A stretch of DNA of 64,000 bases from Oceaniglobus ichthyenteri (GCF_003057885.1 NZ_QAGK01000009.1:91446-155445), one strand, 5' to 3'. Shown: positions 46,679-55,786, counted from the stretch's first letter. Numbers and translations: made by a program. The notes: generated by a model not told the origin, from the letters alone.

Positions 46679-47860
46679 TCAAATTGCATCCAGGGCCTGC
46701 TTGAGATCGTGAAGCAAATCGTCCTGATCCTCAATCCCGATGCTGACGCGCACAAGGCCCGGCGTTATGCCCAGAATGGCGCGCTGTTCATCGCTCAGGC
46801 GTTGATGGGTGGTGGTGGCCGGGTGCGTGACGATGGATTTTGCATCGCCCAGATTGTTGGAAATCGTCATGATTTTCAACGCGTTGAGAAATTTGAACGC
46901 CGGGCCCTGCCCGCCTTTGATGTCCAGCGACAAAACCGTACCACCGCGTTTCATCAGCCGCTTTGCCACCTCATACTGCGGATGGCTGGGCAGATTCGGA
47001 AACAGCACGCGGTTCAATCGCGAATCGCCCTCAAGCGCACTGGCGATATGGGTGGCGCTGTCGGTCATCGCGCGCACCCGCAAATCCAGGGTTTCCATCC
47101 CTTTCAACATCACCCAGGCGTTGAACGGCGACATCGCACCGCCGGTGTGTTTCAGATATGGTTCAACTGTTTTGCGAATGAATTCGCGCGTGCCCAGAAT
47201 GATGCCGCCCAAACACCGGCCCTGGCCATCAACGTGTTTGGTTGTGGAATAAACCACCACATCGGCGCCCATTTCCAACGCGCGGCTCCAGATAGGCGTT
47301 GCAAACACATTGTCGACAATCACGGTGGCACCGACGCTGTGGGCAATTTCGGCCACGGCCCTGAGGTCGATCACCTCAAGCGTGGGGTTTGAAATGGTTT
47401 CAAGAAATACCGCCCTGGTTTCGGGGCGCATGGCCGTGCGCCAGGCGTCCAGATCGGTGCCATCGACAAAAGTAACTTCGACCCCGAACCGCGACAGGAT
47501 ATCTTCAAGAATATACAGGCACGATCCGAACAAGGCGCGGGAACTGACCACATGATCACCCGCGCGCAACATCGACGTCAGCGCGCCGTTGACCGCGGCC
47601 ATGCCGCTGGCGGTGGCAAACCCGTCTTCGGCGCCTTCCAATGCGGCGATGCGTTCTTCGAACATGCGCACGGTTGGGTTACCATAGCGGGCGTAGATGA
47701 ATTCATCGTTACCGGGCTGCAAAAATCGCGCCTCGGCCGCTTCGGCGGTGTCATAAACGAACCCCTGGGTCAGGAATATCGCCTCGGACACCTCGCCGTA
47801 CTGGCTGCGCCGGGTGCCTTCGTGCACCAATTTGGTGCGGGTGTTCCACTCTTTCGTCAT
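46679..47860 (-). CDS. metZ: O-succinylhomoserine sulfhydrylase
   Basis: A 393-residue Cys/Met-metabolism PLP enzyme that makes homocysteine from O-succinylhomoserine and sulfide. 'IYARYGNPTVRMFEERIAALEGAEDGFATASGMAAV' and the Schiff-base Lys in 'VVYSTTKHVDGQGRCLGG' (about residue 210) identify the family. ATG 47860 with GGAAAGGG upstream is the start; the frame further 5' is the riboswitch leader. A SAM-II riboswitch precedes it, which agrees with metZ rather than another member of the family. Confidence 0.94.
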   Translation of the reverse strand: MTKEWNTRTKLVHEGTRRSQYGEVSEAIFLTQGFVYDTAEAAEARFLQPGNDEFIYARYGNPTVRMFEERIAALEGAEDGFATASGMAAVNGALTSMLRAGDHVVSSRALFGSCLYILEDILSRFGVEVTFVDGTDLDAWRTAMRPETRAVFLETISNPTLEVIDLRAVAEIAHSVGATVIVDNVFATPIWSRALEMGADVVVYSTTKHVDGQGRCLGGIILGTREFIRKTVEPYLKHTGGAMSPFNAWVMLKGMETLDLRVRAMTDSATHIASALEGDSRLNRVLFPNLPSHPQYEVAKRLMKRGGTVLSLDIKGGQGPAFKFLNALKIMTISNNLGDAKSIVTHPATTTHQRLSDEQRAILGITPGLVRVSIGIEDQDDLLHDLKQALDAI

Positions 47861-47877
47861 GGGGTGCCCTTTCCAAC

Positions 47878-47907
47878 AAAAACCCCCACCGTCACGGACG
47901 CCGGGGG
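47878..47907 (-). terminator. Attenuator terminator downstream of the SAM-II aptamer
   Basis: On the minus strand CCCCC..GGCGTC..GACGG..GGGGG forms a hairpin followed by TTTTT, between the aptamer and the metZ ribosome site. Binding of SAM may favour this terminator; SAM-II riboswitches usually act on translation, so this layout deserves notice. Confidence 0.7.
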
Positions 47908-47914
47908 CCATTGT

Positions 47915-47976
47915 CCCGACCTCTTTAGCGGAATATTTTACGTGGCCCGCAATCCGGTGAACAAAGCGCCACGATG
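47915..47976 (-). promoter_or_regulatory. SAM-II riboswitch
   Basis: Upstream of metZ the minus strand shows CGTGGCG (47973 side), then CACCGGATTGCGGGCCACGTAAA, and finally CCGCTAAAGAGG, which fits the SAM-II pseudoknot: P1 CGTGG/CCACG, the loop A-rich strand and the GCTAAA element. It senses S-adenosylmethionine and lowers metZ expression when methionine supply is adequate. Confidence 0.9.
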
Positions 47977-48075
47977 AAAAACCGATACGCCCCTCGCCGG
48001 TCACGGTCAAGCGGTGTCGCCCTTGCACCCTCACGCTCAAAGTCACACACTCTGCACAAATTCAAGGAGAGACAC

Positions 48076-48780
48076 ATGACCGCCCCGATCGATCTTTATT
48101 ACTGGCCCACGCCCAACGGCTGGAAAATCTCAATCGCGCTTGAGGAAATGGGCCTGCCCTATGCCGTGCATCTGATCAATATCGGCAAGGGCGATCAATT
48201 TGCGCCTGATTTTCTGAAAATTGCGCCCAACAATCGGATGCCCGCAATCATTGATGCGGACGGGCCGGATGGTGCGCCGATTTCGATTTTTGAATCCGGG
48301 GCCATCCTGCAATATCTCGCCCGCAAGACCGGGCAGTTTTGCGGCGAAACCCAACGACAGCGTATCGCGGTCGATCAATGGTTGATGTGGCAAATGGGTG
48401 GATTGGGCCCCATGGCCGGACAGGCGCATCATTTCCTGAAATACGCGCCTGCGATGGATCCGCCCCATGATCTGCCCTATGCGAAAGAGAGATATCGCAA
48501 TGAAACCGCCCGCCTTTATGGCGTGTTGGACCGGCAGTTGGCGGAAAATGAATTTGTCGCCGGTGATTTCTTTTCAATCGCGGATATGGCGATCTGGCCT
48601 TGGGCCAGCCTGTGGGATGGGCAACAGCAAACGCTGGATGACAAACCTCACATGGCACGCTGGCTGGATGTCGTGGCCGCGCGCCCGGGTGTGAGTGCGG
48701 GCCGCGCCGTGGCCGCAGACAAACGCGCCAACCTGCAAGACGATAAACAAGCCCAAGAGCTTTTGTTCAAACGCAAATGA
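48076..48780 (+). CDS. Glutathione S-transferase, Nu class (YfcG/YghU-like)
   Basis: A 234-residue GST. The N-terminal thioredoxin fold carries 'DLYYWPTPNGWKISIALEEMGLPY' with the Thr-Pro-Asn active-site motif of Nu-class disulfide-bond reductases, 'NNRMPAIID' (cis-Pro) and 'ISIFESGAILQYLA' (glutathione Glu-Ser). The all-helical C-domain follows. ATG 48076 is preceded by AAGGAGAG. It is divergent from metZ across the riboswitch leader and promoter. Confidence 0.93.
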   Translation: MTAPIDLYYWPTPNGWKISIALEEMGLPYAVHLINIGKGDQFAPDFLKIAPNNRMPAIIDADGPDGAPISIFESGAILQYLARKTGQFCGETQRQRIAVDQWLMWQMGGLGPMAGQAHHFLKYAPAMDPPHDLPYAKERYRNETARLYGVLDRQLAENEFVAGDFFSIADMAIWPWASLWDGQQQTLDDKPHMARWLDVVAARPGVSAGRAVAADKRANLQDDKQAQELLFKRK

Positions 48781-48781
48781 T

Positions 48782-49402
48782 CTAGTCGGGCTTGGCCGTA
48801 TCTGTGGCGCTGTCATCCTCAAGATAGGGTTGCAGCGCCATGATCTGGGTCCATAAAAACACAAACATCAGGATCGGAAACCCGAATGTTTCGATCTTGA
48901 CCCAGGCATCGGTGGACATGGTGCGCCACACCAGTTCATTGGCCAAGGCCATGGCGGCAAAAAACACCGTCAGACGCTTGGTCAGAATCATCCAACCTTC
49001 GTCCTTCATCGGCAGCATTTCGGCCATCACATAGGCCAGATAACTGCGCCCCCGCAAAAGCCCGACACCCAGAATCACCGCGAAACAGCCATAAACGATG
49101 CTGGTTTTCATTTTGAAAAACCGTTCATCATTCATCCAGGCAGTCAGCCCGCCAAAGAAAATGACCATGAAAGCGGTAAAAATCTGCATCCGGCTAAGTT
49201 TGCCGGTCAGATACCACAGCACCCCCATGGCAATCAGCAGGATCGGCACAAATACCAAGGTCGCCACGATAAAGCCCGAATATTCGACCCCCGACATGAC
49301 ATAGGTGTTTTCCTTGATCTTCAGATACAGCAGGAAAAACGCCAAGGGCGGCCCCAGTTCAAGCACCTGTTTCAGAATCGGGTTGATGGTTTTATCGGCC
49401 AT
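48782..49402 (-). CDS. Inner membrane-spanning protein YciB (septation protein A family)
   Basis: A 206-residue protein with five to six membrane helices; 'LELGPPLAFFLLYLK', 'GLTAWMNDERFFKMKTSIVYGCFAVIL' and 'WVKIETFGFPILMFVF' match YciB/IspZ. It affects cell-envelope integrity and septation in relatives. AGGAG precedes ATG 49402. Eight bases after the DMT transporter gene, so one operon. Confidence 0.93.
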   Translation of the reverse strand: MADKTINPILKQVLELGPPLAFFLLYLKIKENTYVMSGVEYSGFIVATLVFVPILLIAMGVLWYLTGKLSRMQIFTAFMVIFFGGLTAWMNDERFFKMKTSIVYGCFAVILGVGLLRGRSYLAYVMAEMLPMKDEGWMILTKRLTVFFAAMALANELVWRTMSTDAWVKIETFGFPILMFVFLWTQIMALQPYLEDDSATDTAKPD

Positions 49403-49410
49403 GGGGTCTC

Positions 49411-50313
49411 CTATCCGCCCATCTCAACTATCACAGCGCCCAGCGCGATCAATGCCATCAACGCCATGCGCCGCGGCCCAACCGTTTCACCCAGCACCAA
49501 CCAGCCGATGAGCGCGGCAAAAACGGTGGATGTTTCGCGCAAAACCGCCGCCTCGCCCACCTTGTCCAGCCGGGTGGCCAGCATGACCGCCCCAAAACTG
49601 CCAAAGGCCAGCCAGGCGCCGATCGCCCCCTTGATCAGCAGCGGCCGCAGCGGCGGTGGCTTGACCATCCGCCGATAGCGCAGAACCGCAAGGGGCGGAA
49701 AATCGATTGCCGTGATAACGAAAAACCATGCAAGAAAGGTAAACGGATTGGGCGTGGCCCGGATCGCATAGGCATCATAGGTGGTATAAATGGCCACCAT
49801 CGCCCCGGTTGCCAGGGCGATCAGCAACGCAGGCACCAGCGTTTCGCGCTGCAATTGGATGTGAATGAGATTGTACGCGGCCAGCCCGAAAATTCCACTT
49901 AACAGAACTGCAACCCCAAGCCATTGCAGAGGCGCGAAAACCTCGCCGAAAATGATCCATGCGCCGATTACCGTAAACAACGGCCCGGTGCCACGCACCA
50001 CCGGATAGACCACGGTAAATGCCCCCTTGGAATAGGCAAAAGCCATGCCAACCTTGTAAATCAAATGGATACAAAGCGCGCCGAGCAGTAAAACCCATTC
50101 ACCCCCCTGGGGCCAGGGCACCAGAAACAGCGCCACGGGCAGCGCGAAAATGAAGATGAAAAAATCAACCGATCCCCGGGTCAACCACGGATCGTGCATT
50201 CCTTTTTGCAGCGCGCCAAAGGCTGCGTGGATGACCGCCGCACTCATTGCCAGAATCATCGCCCATTGATGGCCGGCCTCGGTCCCCTGCAAAGATATGA
50301 TCCAATCGCTCAT
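49411..50313 (-). CDS. EamA/DMT family transporter
   Basis: A 300-residue, ten-helix transporter. EamA repeats are seen in 'LLGALCIHLIYKVGMAFAYSKGAFTVVYPVVRGTGPLFTVIGAWIIFGE' and 'VLRETSTVFAALIGWLVLGETVGPRRMALMALIALG'. The 'YPVVRGTGPL' motif is typical of one Rhodobacterales EamA clade. It is the first gene of a pair with yciB; substrate unknown. No clear ribosome-binding site is seen. Confidence 0.85.
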   Translation of the reverse strand: MSDWIISLQGTEAGHQWAMILAMSAAVIHAAFGALQKGMHDPWLTRGSVDFFIFIFALPVALFLVPWPQGGEWVLLLGALCIHLIYKVGMAFAYSKGAFTVVYPVVRGTGPLFTVIGAWIIFGEVFAPLQWLGVAVLLSGIFGLAAYNLIHIQLQRETLVPALLIALATGAMVAIYTTYDAYAIRATPNPFTFLAWFFVITAIDFPPLAVLRYRRMVKPPPLRPLLIKGAIGAWLAFGSFGAVMLATRLDKVGEAAVLRETSTVFAALIGWLVLGETVGPRRMALMALIALGAVIVEMGG

Positions 50314-50378
50314 GCGGGAACCCGCGCCGGGGGGACAAGCGTTGAGCAGGCAGTATTTTGTTGAAACTGGATCAAAGA

Positions 50379-50846
50379 ATGCTCGATCAAATTCTCGATG
50401 AACTTAGTGGCACATTTGGCAATGTTCCGATTGCAATTGCCACTTTGCGCCTGGCCGTTGCCATCATATTGGGCGCGATGATCGGATTTGAGAGGGAGCA
50501 GCGCGAAAAAGCCGCCGGATTGCGCACGCATATTCTGATTTCGCTGGCGGCGTGCATGTTTGTCATCGTGTCCCAAGGCATCAGCAACATATCGTTCGGC
50601 CCCCCCGATCAGACCCAGGTTGACCCCCTGCGCCTGATCGAGGCGGTGACCGCCGGCGTTGCCTTTTTGGCCGCTGGCGCAATTTTCAAACAGGGCGCCA
50701 AGGTGCACAACCTGACCACGGGGGCGGGCATGTGGTTGGCCGGTGCCATCGGGTTGGCCTGCGGCACCGGCCAAATTCCGCTTGCTGTTCTGGCCACTGT
50801 CATGTGCGTTACCGTTTTGTGGGTGCTGCGCCGGGCCGAACAATAA
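50379..50846 (+). CDS. MgtC/SapB family membrane protein
   Basis: A 155-residue protein with the MgtC core ('RLAVAIILGAMIGFEREQREKAAGLRTHILISLAACMFVIVSQG', conserved Arg/Glu in the 'GFERE' block, and 'VTAGVAFLAAGAIFKQG...GLTTGAGMW'-like block). It lacks the C-terminal ACT-like domain of true MgtC, as is normal in the short SapB-type members. In-frame TTG codons at 50358 and 50361 would lengthen it; ATG 50379 is preferred. Role in magnesium homeostasis is only by family. Confidence 0.85.
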   Translation: MLDQILDELSGTFGNVPIAIATLRLAVAIILGAMIGFEREQREKAAGLRTHILISLAACMFVIVSQGISNISFGPPDQTQVDPLRLIEAVTAGVAFLAAGAIFKQGAKVHNLTTGAGMWLAGAIGLACGTGQIPLAVLATVMCVTVLWVLRRAEQ

Positions 50847-50857
50847 GACCGCGCAGG

Positions 50858-51955
50858 TCAGGGCGCTGCTCCTGTGGCGCTACCGGTCAGGGCCGCGGCG
50901 AATTCTTCGGGGTCAAAGGGTGACAAATCGTCGATCTGCTCGCCCACGCCGATGGCGTGAATAGGCAGGCCAAACCGATCGGCAAGCGCCACCAACACAC
51001 CGCCCCGCGCGGTGCCGTCAAGCTTGGTCATCACCAGACCGCTGACATCGGCGAGTTTGCGAAATATCTCAACCTGTTGCAGGGCGTTCTGCCCCGTCGT
51101 TGCATCCAGAACCAACAGGGTATTGTGCGGGGCTGTCGGGTCTTTTTTGCGGATCACGCGCACGATCTTGGTCAGCTCTTCCATCAGGTCGGCGCGGTTT
51201 TGCAGACGCCCCGCCGTGTCAATCAACAACAGGTCCGCGCCACTTTCACCCGCCTTTGTCATCGCATCAAACGCCAGACTGGCCGGATCAGACCCTTCTG
51301 GCGCGGTCAACACCGGCACTCCGGCCCGTTCGCCCCACACTTGCAATTGCTCAACTGCGGCGGCGCGAAACGTATCGCCTGCGGCAATCACCACCGATTT
51401 GCCTGCCGCGCGGAACTGGCTGGCCAATTTGCCGATGGTCGTGGTTTTGCCAGATCCGTTCACACCCACCACCAACACCACTTGGGGTCGGTTGGGATAC
51501 AGCGGCATAGGCCGGGCCACAGGCTCCATTATCCGCGCAATCTCCTGCGCCATCAACGCGCGGATTTCGCCCGATGACAACCGTTTGCCAAACCGCCCTT
51601 CGGCCATGTTCGCCGTCACACGGGTGGCTGTTTCCACGCCCATATCCGCACTGATCAGCAGTTCTTCCAACTGCTCCAGCATTTCATCATCCAACGCGCG
51701 CCGCACCACCTGTTCGGGCGTCGCGCGCCCGGCCAAACGGCCCAAAAGGCCCGGCTTTACCGGCGATGCCTGTGGCGTCTGCACGGGCGGATTTTCGGCT
51801 TTGACAGGGGGCTCCGTGGCCACAGGGGGCGCTTGGGGTTCGGGCAACTGCTCGGGTCCACCACCGTCTTCGACAATGGCATCCACGCCCTCTTCCAACT
51901 TGGAAGAGCTTTTGAACAGCTTACTTTTCAGCTTGTTGAAAAATGACACATCCAA
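50858..51955 (-). CDS. ftsY: Signal recognition particle receptor FtsY
   Basis: A 365-residue SRP GTPase that docks ribosomes at the membrane. An acidic/Pro-rich N-terminal A domain (about 1-65) precedes the N domain and the G domain: G1 'VVGVNGSGKTTTIGKLASQFR', 'VIAAGDTFRAAAVEQL', G3 'LLIDTAGRLQNRADLMEEL', G4 'LVMTKLDGTARGGVLVAL', 'IHAIGVGEQIDDLSPFDPEEF'. The minus-strand end is 12 bases from the convergent mgtC-like gene. Confidence 0.96.
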   Translation of the reverse strand: MDVSFFNKLKSKLFKSSSKLEEGVDAIVEDGGGPEQLPEPQAPPVATEPPVKAENPPVQTPQASPVKPGLLGRLAGRATPEQVVRRALDDEMLEQLEELLISADMGVETATRVTANMAEGRFGKRLSSGEIRALMAQEIARIMEPVARPMPLYPNRPQVVLVVGVNGSGKTTTIGKLASQFRAAGKSVVIAAGDTFRAAAVEQLQVWGERAGVPVLTAPEGSDPASLAFDAMTKAGESGADLLLIDTAGRLQNRADLMEELTKIVRVIRKKDPTAPHNTLLVLDATTGQNALQQVEIFRKLADVSGLVMTKLDGTARGGVLVALADRFGLPIHAIGVGEQIDDLSPFDPEEFAAALTGSATGAAP

Positions 51956-52049
51956 CCCTCCTCAGGCTTCCCATGACCTAAGCCAGTTGGAACCGGGATG
52001 GAAGAGCGTCAGGTTTGTAACACCGCAAATGCACCGGTATAGTTTGCCA

Positions 52050-52778
52050 ATGACAGATGATGACAGCCTCACCCAGCGCATTGCCACCGCTTTGGCCACG
52101 AATCCGCAGCGCGTACAGCGCCTTGATCACGCTGGGCAAACCATCTGGATCAAACGCCGTGAAACACCGGGTTTGCTTTTGCGGCTGCAAAAGGGCAACC
52201 CCGACGCCGCGTTCAAGGCCGAGCGTCACGCCCTGCACGAATGGCACCGGATGCGCGCCCCCGCCCCCAAAATCCTGGCAGAGGGGACGGATTTTCTCGC
52301 CCTCGCCGATTCCGGCCGCCCGTTAAACGCGCTGCTGAGCGATCCACAGATCACAACCGCCGACCGGATCGAAGCCTTTCACGCCGCCGGCCGCGCACTG
52401 GCCGCGCTTCATGCACGACAGATCAGTCATGGCCGCCCCTCACTCAAGGATATCTGTTGGGACGGTCAGAAAATCACTTTTCTTGATCTTGAACGTTACG
52501 CCGCGCGGCGCAACACGCCCCAAGGGCACGCGATGGACCTTGTGATGTTCGTTTTCAACGCCTTGGTGGTGGGGCGTGGCATGACACCCGAACTGAATGC
52601 CGCGATACAAACCTATCGCGCCAATGATCCCGATAACATTTGGGGTCTGGCCCGCGCGTGGTGCCATAAAATGCGTTGGATCGATTGGATCACGAAACCC
52701 GTACAATTGCGCCGGGGCGGCAAGGCCAAGGAATTCAAGGCGATCCCTCTTACCTTGGCAGTTTTCGCCAACGGCTGA
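52050..52778 (+). CDS. Small kinase-like protein (LPS-kinase/Bud32-like fold)
   Basis: A 242-residue protein. Lys in 'TIWIKRR' (about residue 34) and 'FKAERHALHEWH' (alphaC-like Glu) form a plausible N-lobe. The catalytic loop is 'QISHGRPSLKDICWDGQKITFLDLERYA', with the Asp in 'FLDLE' as the likely metal ligand. This resembles small phosphotransferases such as the lipopolysaccharide-kinase/InaA group. Substrate unknown. It runs next to ftsY (divergent) and converges with the NuoEF gene. The long open frame upstream is antisense to ftsY and is not part of it. Confidence 0.65.
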   Translation: MTDDDSLTQRIATALATNPQRVQRLDHAGQTIWIKRRETPGLLLRLQKGNPDAAFKAERHALHEWHRMRAPAPKILAEGTDFLALADSGRPLNALLSDPQITTADRIEAFHAAGRALAALHARQISHGRPSLKDICWDGQKITFLDLERYAARRNTPQGHAMDLVMFVFNALVVGRGMTPELNAAIQTYRANDPDNIWGLARAWCHKMRWIDWITKPVQLRRGGKAKEFKAIPLTLAVFANG

Positions 52779-52846
52779 CAGGTCAGCGTTTCGCCCGACC
52801 CAAGCGCCAAACCAATCATCCTGTGCGCCGCAGGCGCTCCGTCTGG

Positions 52847-54532
52847 TTACACCTCGTCCGGGAAATACTTCATTGTCAGGCGAATCGGGTTTGGGGCCGC
52901 CTGCCCCAACCCACAGATCGACGCATCGCTCATCGCTGTGCACAGATCCTCTAACAGGTCCGCATCCCATTGATCAGCTTGCATGAGTTTCACCGCCTTC
53001 TCACATCCCACCCGGCAGGGCGTGCATTGGCCACAGCTTTCATCCTCAAAAAACCGTAACATATTCAACGCGGCGTCGCGCGCTTTGTCCCGATCGCTCA
53101 ACACCACGACGGCGGCCGATCCGATAAAACTGCCCATTGGCTGCAACGTATCAAAATCAAGCGGCACATCGTTCATACTCGCAGGCAAAATCCCCGATGA
53201 TGGGCCGCCCGGTTGATAGGCCTTGAACACATGGCCCGCTGCCATGCCCCCGGCGGCCGCGATGATATCGGCAATCGTCGATCCGGCTGGCAATACATAC
53301 ATGCCCGGCCGCGCAACCCGCCCCGATACGGAATAGCTGCGCAAACCCGTGCGCCCATTCCGTTCAACCGATGATAAAATCTCCGGCCCCTCCCGGCAGA
53401 TCCGCGCAACCCAATGCAGTGTTTCAATATTATGCACCAGGGTCGGGCGCCCGAAAACACCCACCTGCGCCACATAGGGCGGGCGATGCCGGGGCAACCC
53501 GCGCTTGCCCTCGATGCTCTCGATCATCGCGCTTTCTTCGCCACAGATATAGGCCCCCGCCCCACGGCGCAGGTCGATATAACCCGGGGCGACCACCCCT
53601 GCCGCCTCAAGCGCGGCGATTTCGCGGCGCAAAATCTCCAGCACCGCCGGATATTCATCGCGCATATAAATGTAACAGGTTTCTGCCCCGACCGCCCAGG
53701 CGGCGATCAGCATGCCCTCCAGAAACAAATGCGGCGTCCGTTCCAGATAATAACGATCCTTGAAGGTGCCCGGCTCGCCCTCATCGCCGTTTACCGCCAG
53801 ATAACGGGGGCCGGGATTGCCGCGCACAAACCCCCATTTCTTCCCCGAAGGAAAGCCCGCGCCGCCCAGCCCACGCAGGCCCGACGCCAGCACCTTGTCC
53901 TGCACGGCCTCCCAATCGCCGGATTCCGATAATGTTGCAAATGTGCTATATCCACCCTTCGAAACGTAAGATTCATAGGTTTCATAGTCGGGAATGTGAC
54001 AGTGCGTATCGCCTGTCGCAATTGCTTCTTGCACCTTTTCCAGGGTCGCGTGACCAATATGATTGTGGCCCAGCTCCAGCACCGGCGCCACATCACATCG
54101 CCCCATACAGGGCGCGCGTAACACCCGCACCTCTGCCGCATCCAACCCGGACTCCAACGCAGATTTCAGCGCCTGCGCCCCTGCCAATTCGCACGACAGG
54201 GAATCACAAACCCGGATCGTCAACGCCGGTGGCGCCGCTTCACCCTCTTTCACTACGTCGAAATGGGCGTAAAACGTCGCCACTTCATAAACTTCGGCCA
54301 TCGAAAGGCGCATCTCTTCGGCCAAGGCGCGCAGATGATCTGCGTGCAAACACCCCTCGGCGTCCTGGATCACATGCATGAATTCAATCAACAAATCGCG
54401 CCGACGTGGGGCATCGCCCAACAATTCGCGCACCCGCGCCAAAGCCGCATCATCCAATTGCCGCCCCTTTGGCGTTTTACGTCCGCGCCCCTTGCCGGAT
54501 TTCCAAACCCCTTTGCGTTGATCCAGTGCCAT
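52847..54532 (-). CDS. NuoE-NuoF fusion, NADH/formate dehydrogenase flavoprotein-like (FdsB-type)
   Basis: A 561-residue protein joining a NuoE-like domain (residues about 30-165; 2Fe-2S cysteines in 'RVCDSLSCELAG' and 'RAPCMGRCDVAP') to a NuoF domain (about 195-555). NuoF motifs: FMN 'SGLRGLGGAGFPSGKKWGF', NADH 'GAGAYICGEESAMIESIEGK', and 4Fe-4S 'ESCGQCTPCRVGCEK' with the fourth Cys in 'SICGLGQ'. It passes electrons between NAD(H) and a partner such as formate dehydrogenase or hydrogenase. No such partner gene is adjacent, so it stands alone here. Confidence 0.85.
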   Translation of the reverse strand: MALDQRKGVWKSGKGRGRKTPKGRQLDDAALARVRELLGDAPRRRDLLIEFMHVIQDAEGCLHADHLRALAEEMRLSMAEVYEVATFYAHFDVVKEGEAAPPALTIRVCDSLSCELAGAQALKSALESGLDAAEVRVLRAPCMGRCDVAPVLELGHNHIGHATLEKVQEAIATGDTHCHIPDYETYESYVSKGGYSTFATLSESGDWEAVQDKVLASGLRGLGGAGFPSGKKWGFVRGNPGPRYLAVNGDEGEPGTFKDRYYLERTPHLFLEGMLIAAWAVGAETCYIYMRDEYPAVLEILRREIAALEAAGVVAPGYIDLRRGAGAYICGEESAMIESIEGKRGLPRHRPPYVAQVGVFGRPTLVHNIETLHWVARICREGPEILSSVERNGRTGLRSYSVSGRVARPGMYVLPAGSTIADIIAAAGGMAAGHVFKAYQPGGPSSGILPASMNDVPLDFDTLQPMGSFIGSAAVVVLSDRDKARDAALNMLRFFEDESCGQCTPCRVGCEKAVKLMQADQWDADLLEDLCTAMSDASICGLGQAAPNPIRLTMKYFPDEV

Positions 54533-54712
54533 ATTGCGCCCTTCCTGTCTGTGCCGTCACCATATCCGCCGGTTGCCGCGCCGCCCACGTCAAATGCGAC
54601 ACACAAGCCGCCCATCAAGGCATCACACCCCCGTCACTGACGCCAATCGGAAACATTTTACGCTGCAATTATGCCGCAAAATACACTGATTTTTCATCTA
54701 TGGCCTGATATC

Positions 54713-55786
54713 ATGAAAAACATGAAACCCGATTCCGCCCGCCTGTTTGCCATTGCAACTCTTTTACCGGTTTTGCCGTTACTGGCCGGTGCATTTTTCG
54801 GTGGGTCGGCGGTTTGGCTGGGTTTACTGCTGATGACCGCACTTGTGTACGGTCTGGATCATCTGGTTAAACGGGTAAATCATGCCGCCCCGCCAGATGC
54901 GACTGGTGAGTTTCCGACCGGCAATCCGCTGTCTCTTGGGCTGGCGGTCGCGCATTTCATTCTACTGTTCGCGGCGGTCCATGCTTTGGGTCGCGGCACA
55001 TCTTTGTCTGCGTTGCAACATCTGGGCCTGTTCATGGGCGTTGGGCTATGGTTGGGCCAGGTCAGCAATTCGAACGCGCATGAGCTGATTCATCGGACTG
55101 ACAGGCGGCTGTTTCGGGTTGGCAAATGGCTGTATATTTCCTTGCTGTTTGGTCATCACACCTCGGCTCATCGCAAGGTGCATCACCGGTTTGTGGCCTC
55201 TCGCGATGATCCCAATACCGCCCAGCTGGGCGAATCTTATTACAGTTTCCTTGCGCGCGCCTGGCCCGATGGGTTTGCCGCCGGATGGGAAATGGAGAAA
55301 TCCGTTTTAACCCGCAGCGGCCAAAAATTTGCGATGCTGCGCCACCCCTATATCGCCTATATCCTGGGGGCAGTCGGGTTTATGGGGCTGGCTGTCGTCA
55401 TCGGCGGATTTTTTGGGCTGATCTGGTATGTCGCCCTGGCGGGGTTCGCTCAGGCGCAATTGTTGCTTTCGGATTATGTACAACATTACGGGCTTGAACG
55501 CCGCGCCATTGATCCCACCCGGTTGGAACCAGTCGGCCCACACCACAGCTGGAATGCGCCACACTGGTATTCCGGTGCAATGATGTTGAACGCGCCCCGC
55601 CATTCCGATCACCATACCAATCCGGCAAAACCCTATCCCGCGCTTGACCTCGGCGAAGACGTGCCAATGCTGCCCCGATCCTTACCTGTCATGGGCATGA
55701 TTGCCCTTTGGCCCCCTGCATGGCGGCGCATCATGGATAAACGTGCCAAAGCGTGGCGGCCAAAGGTGCGCTCTGCCGCCGCCTGA
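54713..55786 (+). CDS. Alkane 1-monooxygenase-like membrane diiron hydroxylase (AlkB family)
   Basis: A 357-residue membrane protein with about six helices and the His boxes of the AlkB/FADS superfamily: 'NAHELIHRTDRR' (H-x3-H), 'GHHTSAHRKVHHRF' (H-x2-3-H and HH) and 'HSDHHTNP' (HxxHH), plus a further His block 'GPHHSWNAPHWY'. It would hydroxylate a lipid or alkane-like substrate using a diiron centre and external electrons. It is shorter than classical AlkB (about 400). ATG 54713 or 54722 is the likely start. No rubredoxin gene is adjacent. Confidence 0.85.
   Translation: MKNMKPDSARLFAIATLLPVLPLLAGAFFGGSAVWLGLLLMTALVYGLDHLVKRVNHAAPPDATGEFPTGNPLSLGLAVAHFILLFAAVHALGRGTSLSALQHLGLFMGVGLWLGQVSNSNAHELIHRTDRRLFRVGKWLYISLLFGHHTSAHRKVHHRFVASRDDPNTAQLGESYYSFLARAWPDGFAAGWEMEKSVLTRSGQKFAMLRHPYIAYILGAVGFMGLAVVIGGFFGLIWYVALAGFAQAQLLLSDYVQHYGLERRAIDPTRLEPVGPHHSWNAPHWYSGAMMLNAPRHSDHHTNPAKPYPALDLGEDVPMLPRSLPVMGMIALWPPAWRRIMDKRAKAWRPKVRSAAA

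Noticed and set aside
51012..52049. Long + strand open frame continuing upstream of the kinase-like gene
   Set aside because: It is antisense to ftsY over almost its whole length, Ser/Thr/Arg-rich, and has no ribosome site; the kinase-like protein starts at 52050.
52847..54532. Bidirectional hydrogenase subunit HoxF
   Set aside because: The domain order fits HoxF or FdsB, but no hox genes are present; an FdsB-type fusion is commoner in Rhodobacterales. Left as FdsB-like.
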